Assembly (NCBI GenBank): GCA_963750075.1
Contig: CAVVPG010000001.1
Span: 434,001-498,000, forward strand
DNA from: Bog-473 sp963750075
GTDB lineage: Bacteria > Actinomycetota > Acidimicrobiia > Acidimicrobiales > RAAP-2
Direction of reading: 5' to 3'
Length of the DNA stretch: 64,000 nucleotides
Position numbers and translations under genes: made by a program. A model generated the notes under the pieces. The model was not told the DNA's origin and did not search any database. It worked only from the letters and a program-made list of their open reading frames with translations. Positions 58,987 through 64,000 of the stretch are shown here, in pieces (positions within the stretch are counted from its first letter, which is position 1; every line of letters begins with the position of its first letter).

Positions 58987-59142
58987 CCGTGTCGGACGGG
59001 CCCGCCGATCGGCGACAGCCCTTGTCAAGGGTCATTTCCCTAAAGGCATCCCCGGTTGGTGACGACAATGATCGTTGCAGCCCCGGCTGGCGAACACCCG
59101 GGGCGGCTCTCACCCAGGCGGTGTCAGGGGGTCGAACAAGAC

Positions 59143-60510
59143 ATGGTGACCGAGGAGGAATGGAGCGGGGAAGTCGCGAAGTCCAAGCGCTTCCGCCTGC
59201 TCAGCCCGATCATCGCTCTCGGCGCATTCGGGCTCATCTTCGTGCCCTGCATGGCCGCGGGCAACGCCATCACGACGGGCTTCGCCGCCTACCTGGTGTC
59301 CGTCGGCCTCGTGCTGGCGATCATGTTCCCGATCGCCTTCGTCCTCGTCATCCTCGGCGAGCGGCGGCAGCACGTCACCGACGAGAAGGTGCGGAACCTG
59401 AACAACGAGCTGACCGAGGCCATCGCGGCGGCCGATCGCGAGGCGGTCATCCGGGACTCCCAGGTGCAGCGGCAGCGCTTCGAGAGCCGCCTGGCCAACG
59501 CGCTGGACATGGCGGAGGGCGAGCCCGAGGTGATCGACGTGATCGAGCGGTCCTTCAGCGCCGTCCTGCCGCACGCCCCGGCCGAGCTGCTCCTGGCCGA
59601 CAACAGCCATGCCCATCTCGTACGCATGGCCGCGGTGGGGCCCGACGGCGAGCCGCCCAGCTGCGGAGTGGACTCACCCGACCGCTGCCCGGCGGCGCGG
59701 CGGGCACAGATTCAGGCGTTCCCCGACAGCGACGATCTCGACGCCTGCCCGAAGTTGCGCAACCGGCCGCAGGGACGGATCTCCGCGCTCTGCGTGCCGG
59801 TCTCCATCATGGGCCGCACGGTTGGGGTGATCCACGCCACGGGTGAGCCGCAGGTGCAGGTCGAGGACGACAGGGTCGACGATCTGACCACTCTGGCCAA
59901 GCTCGCGGGTGCGCGCATCGGCCTCCTCCGGGTGATGGCCGAGACGCAGCTGCAGGCGTCGACCGACACCTTGACGGGGCTGCTCAATCGTCGGGCCTTC
60001 TCCGAGCAGGTCGCGGGTGTGCCACCGCATCTCTACCCCATCGCGATTGCGATGGCGGACCTCGATCGCTTCAAGACCCTCAACGACACCTATGGGCACG
60101 AGACGGGCGACCGAGCCCTGCGCCTGTTCGCACGAGTCCTCCGGGACTCGCTCCGGGGAAGCGACGTGGTCTCGCGCTATGGCGGTGAGGAATTCGCGAT
60201 TGCGTTCCCCGACTGCACCGCTATCGATGCCAGTCGCGCCCTCAACACGGTGCGGGCCCAACTCGACGCGGCCATCACGGTGAGCGGTCTGCCAAAGTTC
60301 AGCGCCAGCTTCGGTGTCACCGACGCGGAGCCGGGCGAGGAGCTCATCGCCGTCCTGCGCCGTGCGGACGACGCGCTCTTGATGGCGAAACGCCAAGGCC
60401 GTGACCAGGTGGTGCTGCACGACGCGGGGGGTCACCCCGTCTCGACCGATGGGGAATCGGGACTGCCTCGATTCATGGACGAGCAGCTCTCCGCGGCCGA
60501 TCAGACCTGA
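59143..60510 (+). CDS. Membrane-bound GAF-GGDEF diguanylate cyclase
   Basis: The 455-aa protein has two N-terminal membrane helices (about residues 20-40 and 45-70), a coiled coil (KVRNLNNELTEAIAAADREA), a GAF-like domain (about 110-270, with cysteines in PPSCGVDSPDRCP and LDACPKLRN) and a C-terminal GGDEF domain with SRYGGEEFAIAFPD (active site GGEEF), TLTGLLNRRAFSEQV and ADLDRFKTLNDTYGHETGD. It should make cyclic di-GMP from GTP. No RxxD product-inhibition site is obvious four residues before GGEEF. ATG 59143 lies ahead of the membrane helices; an earlier in-frame ATG at 59056 is possible. Confidence 0.87.
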   Translation: MVTEEEWSGEVAKSKRFRLLSPIIALGAFGLIFVPCMAAGNAITTGFAAYLVSVGLVLAIMFPIAFVLVILGERRQHVTDEKVRNLNNELTEAIAAADREAVIRDSQVQRQRFESRLANALDMAEGEPEVIDVIERSFSAVLPHAPAELLLADNSHAHLVRMAAVGPDGEPPSCGVDSPDRCPAARRAQIQAFPDSDDLDACPKLRNRPQGRISALCVPVSIMGRTVGVIHATGEPQVQVEDDRVDDLTTLAKLAGARIGLLRVMAETQLQASTDTLTGLLNRRAFSEQVAGVPPHLYPIAIAMADLDRFKTLNDTYGHETGDRALRLFARVLRDSLRGSDVVSRYGGEEFAIAFPDCTAIDASRALNTVRAQLDAAITVSGLPKFSASFGVTDAEPGEELIAVLRRADDALLMAKRQGRDQVVLHDAGGHPVSTDGESGLPRFMDEQLSAADQT

Positions 60511-60611
60511 GGCGGACGGAACTCTTCTTCACGCGGCAGGCGCAGCTCCAGGCGGGGGTGCGCACGACCTGGTCGGAAAGGGGCCGGTACCACCGGCTCC
60601 CCCGTCACGCG

Positions 60612-62222
60612 TCAACCCCCGGGCTGGTAGACGCCGAACTCGCCACGCAGGACGTCGGCCACCTCACCCAGGGTGGCCATCTCCTTGAGGGCCGCCTTCA
60701 TCGGCACCAGCAGGTTGCCGTCGCCCCTCGCCGTCTCGGCGACGGTAGCCAGCGCGCGATCGACCGCTGCCTGATCCCGCTGAGCCCGGACCGACTTGGT
60801 GCGGTCGATCTGCAGTTGCTGCAGCTTGACGTCGATCGGGAAGACCTCGGCCCGCTCGTCCTCGGCATCGGTGAACCGGTTGACGCCCACGACGACCTTC
60901 TCGCCGTCGTCGACAGCCTTGGCGAAGCTGTATGCCGCCGCCTCGATCTCTTCCTGCGGGAACCTTGCTTCGATCGCGGCTACCGCCCCGCCAAGCTGCT
61001 CGATGCGCTCCAGGTATTCGTTGGCAGCCGCCTCGACCTCGTCGGTCAGCGACTCCACGAAATAGGAGCCCGCCAACGGGTCGACGGTGTCCGCGACCCC
61101 GGACTCGAACCCGACGATTTGTTGCGTACGCAGCGCGATCTTGGCCGCCCGCGTCGTGGGCAGCCCGAGCGCCTCGTCGAAGCCGTTGGTGTGCAGGCTC
61201 TGGGTGCCGCCCAACGCGGCGGCCAGGCTCTGCACAGTGACCCGCACGATGTTGTTCTCGGGCTGTTGGGCGGTGAGCGTCGAACCGCCGGTCTGGGTAT
61301 GGAAACGCAGCATCTTGGAGCGCTCGTCCTCGGCGCCGAACCGTTCGGTCATGATGCGGGCCCACATGCGCCGCGCTGCCCGGTACTTGGCCACCTCCTC
61401 GAAGAGGTTGTTGTGCGCGTTCCAGAAGAACGACAGCCGGGGCGCGAACACGTCGACGTCCATGCCGGCGGCGATCGCCGCCTCCACGTAGGCGATGCCG
61501 TTCGCCAGCGTGAAAGCGATCTCCTGCACTGCGGTCGAGCCCGCCTCACGGATGTGGTACCCCGAGATGGAAATGGTGTTCCAGTTGGGGAGGTTGGCGG
61601 CACAATAGGCGAACGTGTCGACGATGAGCCGCATGGAGGGGCGCGGTGGGTAGATATAGGTTCCCCGCGCGATGTACTCCTTCAAGATGTCGTTCTGGAT
61701 GGTGCCGCGGACCTTGTCTCCCGGCACGCCCTGTTCTTCGGCCACGAGTTGGTACAGCAGGAGCAGGATGGCCCCGGTCGCATTGATCGTCATGGAGGTC
61801 GTGACCTTGTCCATCGGCAGGTCGGCCATGAGGAGGCGCATGTCGGCCAGGGAGTCGATGGCGACGCCGACCTTGCCCACCTCGCCCTCGGCGCGGGGAT
61901 GGTCAGAGTCGTAGCCCATCTGGGTCGGCAGGTCGAAGGCGCACGACAGACCGGTCTGCCCGGCGTCGAGGAGGAACTTGAAGCGCTGGTTGGTGGCCTC
62001 GGCCGAGCCGAAGCCGGCGTACTGGCGCATCGTCCACAGCTTGGAGCGGTACATCTCGGGGTGGACGCCACGGGTGTAGGGGAGGGAGCCCGGTTCGCCG
62101 AGCTGGGTGACCGCGTCCCAGCCGTCGAGGTCGCCGGCGCGGTAGACGGGCTGGATGACGATGCCCGAGTCGGTGCGGCGCTCCGGGCTGGACGGGCGGG
62201 GGCTCTGTTCCTGTTCTGTCAC
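60612..62222 (-). CDS. Methylmalonyl-CoA mutase-type large subunit, substrate domain only
   Basis: The 536-aa protein has PYTRGVHPEMYRSKLWTMRQ with the conserved active-site Tyr, YAGFGSAEATNQRFKFLLDA, GLSCAFDLPTQMGYDSDHP, SMTINATGAILLLLYQLVAE and RMWARIMTERFGAEDERSKM. It is the TIM-barrel large chain of an acyl-CoA mutase. The C-terminal cobalamin-binding domain of fused mutases (DxHxxG motif) is absent, so it needs a separate small B12 subunit, as in archaeal-type split mutases and in related isobutyryl- or hydroxyisobutyryl-CoA mutases. No small subunit, MeaB or epimerase operon is nearby apart from the VOC protein. GTG 62222. I cannot fix the substrate. Confidence 0.87.
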   Translation of the reverse strand: MTEQEQSPRPSSPERRTDSGIVIQPVYRAGDLDGWDAVTQLGEPGSLPYTRGVHPEMYRSKLWTMRQYAGFGSAEATNQRFKFLLDAGQTGLSCAFDLPTQMGYDSDHPRAEGEVGKVGVAIDSLADMRLLMADLPMDKVTTSMTINATGAILLLLYQLVAEEQGVPGDKVRGTIQNDILKEYIARGTYIYPPRPSMRLIVDTFAYCAANLPNWNTISISGYHIREAGSTAVQEIAFTLANGIAYVEAAIAAGMDVDVFAPRLSFFWNAHNNLFEEVAKYRAARRMWARIMTERFGAEDERSKMLRFHTQTGGSTLTAQQPENNIVRVTVQSLAAALGGTQSLHTNGFDEALGLPTTRAAKIALRTQQIVGFESGVADTVDPLAGSYFVESLTDEVEAAANEYLERIEQLGGAVAAIEARFPQEEIEAAAYSFAKAVDDGEKVVVGVNRFTDAEDERAEVFPIDVKLQQLQIDRTKSVRAQRDQAAVDRALATVAETARGDGNLLVPMKAALKEMATLGEVADVLRGEFGVYQPGG

Positions 62223-62298
62223 GGACCACAGGCTACGGATGATCCGGGGCCCCGGGGAAAACGGGCCTCCGTCCCTGTCGGCGGGGCAGACTACGGCA

Positions 62299-62742
62299 GT
62301 GGACGCCCCTGCCTTCTCGCACTTCGGCATCTGCGTCAGCGATCTGGAGCGGTCCCTCGCCTTCTACTGCGGCGCGCTGGGCTTCGAGAAGGCCGAATCG
62401 CATGCCATCGGGTCCGAGTTCGCCCGGCTGATGGACCTGCCCGACGTCGCGGTCATGTCGCAGTTCATCCGCCGCGGGCCCACCGCCATCGAGCTTCTCG
62501 CCTTCACGGAGCCCGCCCCCTTCGGCGAGCGGGAGCGGCGGGCGGTCAACCAGCTCGGCCTGACCCACCTCTCCTTCCGGGTGCACGACGTGGCCGCCAC
62601 GACGGAACGGGTCGTGGCCCTCGGAGGTGCCGTGGTCGAGACGAGCCGGACCTCCATCGATCTCGGCGGGACCGCTCTCGAGTTCGTCTACTGCACCGAC
62701 CCCGACGGGGTGCGGGTGGAGCTCATGGACCTCGGCGGCTGA
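62299..62742 (+). CDS. VOC-family protein (glyoxalase/methylmalonyl-CoA epimerase-like fold)
   Basis: The 147-aa protein has HFGICVSDLERSLAFYCGAL with the first metal His, FIRRGPTAIELLAFTEP with Glu, LGLTHLSFRVHDVAATTERV with the second His, and YCTDPDGVRVELMDLGG with the last Glu. All four metal ligands of VOC enzymes are in place. It diverges from the mutase gene over 76 bp, so methylmalonyl-CoA epimerase activity is a fair guess, but glyoxalase/dioxygenase-type functions are also possible. GTG 62299. Confidence 0.85.
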   Translation: MDAPAFSHFGICVSDLERSLAFYCGALGFEKAESHAIGSEFARLMDLPDVAVMSQFIRRGPTAIELLAFTEPAPFGERERRAVNQLGLTHLSFRVHDVAATTERVVALGGAVVETSRTSIDLGGTALEFVYCTDPDGVRVELMDLGG

Positions 62743-62821
62743 CCGGGCGACCCGACTTGGGCCTCGGCCAGGGCTTGCGCGTCGGAGAGCGCGGCGATCA
62801 CCTCGAGAGGTACCGCCGCCC

Positions 62822-63826
62822 TCAGCCGTGCTGCCAGACGCGCTGGGAGATCCCCCGTTTGCCGTAGAGCGCGGCGGCCGTGAGGCGGCCGACCTCGTCG
62901 TCGGTCATCCGCCATCCGAGCGCCCCGGCGTTTTGCTCGGCCTGCTCCCTGTTCTTTGCCCCCGGGATCGGCACCGCGCCCTGCGCGATGATCCAAGCCA
63001 GCGCGACCTGGCTGGGCGTGCGCCCGTGGGCCTCGCCGATGTGGCGCAGCTCGGCGACGACGGTGTCCACGTCGGCCCACGGGTGCGCGGAGAAGTTGCG
63101 GCCGCCCGAGGGAGGGTTGGAGGCCGAGTACTTGCCGGTCAGGCGGCCCTGCCCGAGGGGCGAGTACGCCAGTGGGACGACGCCGAGCTCGCGGCAGCAG
63201 TCGAGCAGCCCGACCCGGAGCGGCATGGTGCGGAGGAGGGAGAGCTCCACCTGGTTGCTCGCCAGCTGCAGGCCACGGCGGCGGAGGGCGGCGTCGATGG
63301 ACCGGGTCTCCTTGGCCGAGTAGTTGGACACGCCGACCGCCTTGACGAGCCCTTCGGCGTGTGCTGCGGCGAGGGCCTCGGCCATCACGTCGTGGGAGCG
63401 CAGCGAGATCGGACCGTGGATCTGGTAGAGGTCGATGGAGTCGGTCCGCAATCGCTCGAGTGAGTGCCGCGCCGCGGCGAGCAGCGCCGAGTGCACGTTC
63501 AGCTTCCACGGGCTCGGCATGAACTTGCTGGCGATGACGACCCGGTCCCGCCCACCGGGGTCCTCGGCGAGCAGGCGGCCGATGATGCGCTCGCTCTCCC
63601 CGCTCCCGTAGACCTCGGCCGTGTCGAAGAGCACGACGCCGGCCTCGATGCTGGCCTGCCAGGCGTCCCGGATGGTCGACTCCGTGAGCGACTGGTCGTA
63701 GCCACCCATGCCCCACGTGCCCTTGTCGCCCCAGGCCCACGTCCCGACGCCGAGCGGCGGGACGGTGACGTCCGAGCCGGCCAGGGCGATGCGGTCGCTC
63801 GCCTGCGGGGGCGCCGCGTCGGTCAT
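62822..63826 (-). CDS. Aldo/keto reductase
   Basis: The 334-aa TIM-barrel enzyme has LGVGTWAWGDKGTWGMGGYD, FDTAEVYGSGESERIIGRLL with the Asp and catalytic Tyr, VIASKFMPSPWKLN with Lys, and DLYQIHGPISLRSHD with His; cofactor contacts are in PIPGAKNREQAEQNAGAL. It belongs to the AKR12/13-like group. The ATG at 63826 is chosen because it overlaps the stop of the alpha/beta hydrolase gene (ATGA), the pattern used throughout this window; an ATG at 63844 is in frame. Physiological substrate unknown. Confidence 0.88.
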   Translation of the reverse strand: MTDAAPPQASDRIALAGSDVTVPPLGVGTWAWGDKGTWGMGGYDQSLTESTIRDAWQASIEAGVVLFDTAEVYGSGESERIIGRLLAEDPGGRDRVVIASKFMPSPWKLNVHSALLAAARHSLERLRTDSIDLYQIHGPISLRSHDVMAEALAAAHAEGLVKAVGVSNYSAKETRSIDAALRRRGLQLASNQVELSLLRTMPLRVGLLDCCRELGVVPLAYSPLGQGRLTGKYSASNPPSGGRNFSAHPWADVDTVVAELRHIGEAHGRTPSQVALAWIIAQGAVPIPGAKNREQAEQNAGALGWRMTDDEVGRLTAAALYGKRGISQRVWQHG

Positions 63827-64000
63827 CGCGCGCTCGCCGCCCATGCGAGGTGGGCCTCGACCGCGGCGCGCCAGGCGTCGGCGTGGGTGAGCTGCGGCGA
63901 ATGGTAGGCACCCTCGATGACGGCGAGGCGCCCGTCGGCCACCTCCGCCGCGAGGTCGGCGGCCTGGTCGACCAGCGGGTGGTCGTGCTCGCCGACGATG
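63823..64000 (-). CDS. Alpha/beta-hydrolase C-terminus (partial, runs off the window)
   Basis: The minus strand from the right edge reads IVGEHDHPLVDQAADLAAEV, then ADGRLAVIEGAYHSPQLTHA and DAWRAAVEAHLAWAASAR with a TGA that overlaps the aldo/keto reductase ATG. The pattern 'IVGEHD', with Asp of the triad, and 'GAYHSPQLTHADAW', with the catalytic His, is the usual end of an alpha/beta hydrolase. The nucleophile Ser lies outside the window. Confidence 0.75.
   Translation of the reverse strand, partial: IVGEHDHPLVDQAADLAAEVADGRLAVIEGAYHSPQLTHADAWRAAVEAHLAWAASAR

Noticed and set aside
1..64000. CRISPR arrays, tRNA or rRNA genes
   Set aside because: No regularly repeated 25-40 base units with unique spacers and no tRNA- or rRNA-like sequence were seen in the gaps between genes.

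Overview
The window looks like a chromosome segment of a high-GC actinobacterium, most simply an Acidimicrobiia-like member of Actinomycetota. The grounds are many GTG starts, start/stop overlaps of the ATGA/GTGA type, an AftD-like arabinofuranosyltransferase, three luciferase-like (F420-type) oxidoreductases, a PIG-L deacetylase of the mycothiol-pathway type, an acyl-CoA carboxylase alpha subunit with fused BCCP, and a B12-dependent mutase large chain. Taxonomy is inference; no rRNA or other marker gene is present. I found no tRNA, rRNA or CRISPR array.

Layout. (1) 1-13.2 kb, visibly lower GC: cell-envelope carbohydrate region with a secreted beta-propeller protein (partial), a 1419-aa AftD-like enzyme, a transposase remnant, an unusual transporter-histidine kinase fusion, a 63-aa protein, a sulfotransferase, two SAM methyltransferases and a GT4 glycosyltransferase, mostly on the minus strand. 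(2) 13.6-17.4 kb: ahcY, an ECF sigma/anti-sigma pair and a PIG-L deacetylase. (3) 17.5-26.8 kb: surface O-acylation and glycan genes (seven-repeat propeller fused to SGNH, an acyltransferase-SGNH fusion, a split acyltransferase plus SGNH pair, a GH30 hydrolase). In the middle lies a 45-codon fumC stump cut off by sequence that may be the 5' part of a group II intron; GC drops from there to about 26.8 kb. (4) 26.8-47.9 kb, very GC-rich: small metabolic operons (threonine aldolase, LLM oxidoreductases, thiolase-like/FabH/nucleotidyltransferase, aldehyde dehydrogenase, acyl-CoA synthetase, SDRs, DNA glycosylase) and a GntR-ABC operon whose ATPase has a frameshift. (5) 48.0-54.9 kb: a minus-strand nucleotide-sugar and glycosyltransferase operon (rmlB, rmlD, UDP-glucose dehydrogenase, UDP-xylose synthase-like, two GT2) followed by a bilobal retropepsin-like protein. 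(6) 54.9-64.0 kb: birA opposite the acyl-CoA carboxylase alpha chain it probably biotinylates, an M20 amidohydrolase, a GGDEF protein, a methylmalonyl-CoA mutase-type large subunit, a VOC protein, an aldo/keto reductase and the end of an alpha/beta hydrolase.

How the genes fit together: two themes dominate, building and decorating an extracellular glycan (arabinan-type, rhamnose/xylose/glucuronate sugars, sulfate, methyl and acyl groups), and acyl-CoA metabolism (carboxylase, biotin ligase, mutase, thiolase-like and KAS III enzymes, CoA ligase, aldehyde dehydrogenase). The most unusual items are the DMT-transporter/PAS/histidine kinase fusion, the interrupted fumC, the coupled thiolase/KAS III operon, the seven-repeat propeller-SGNH protein, the duplicated retropepsin, and the leaderless promoter of the GntR-ABC operon.
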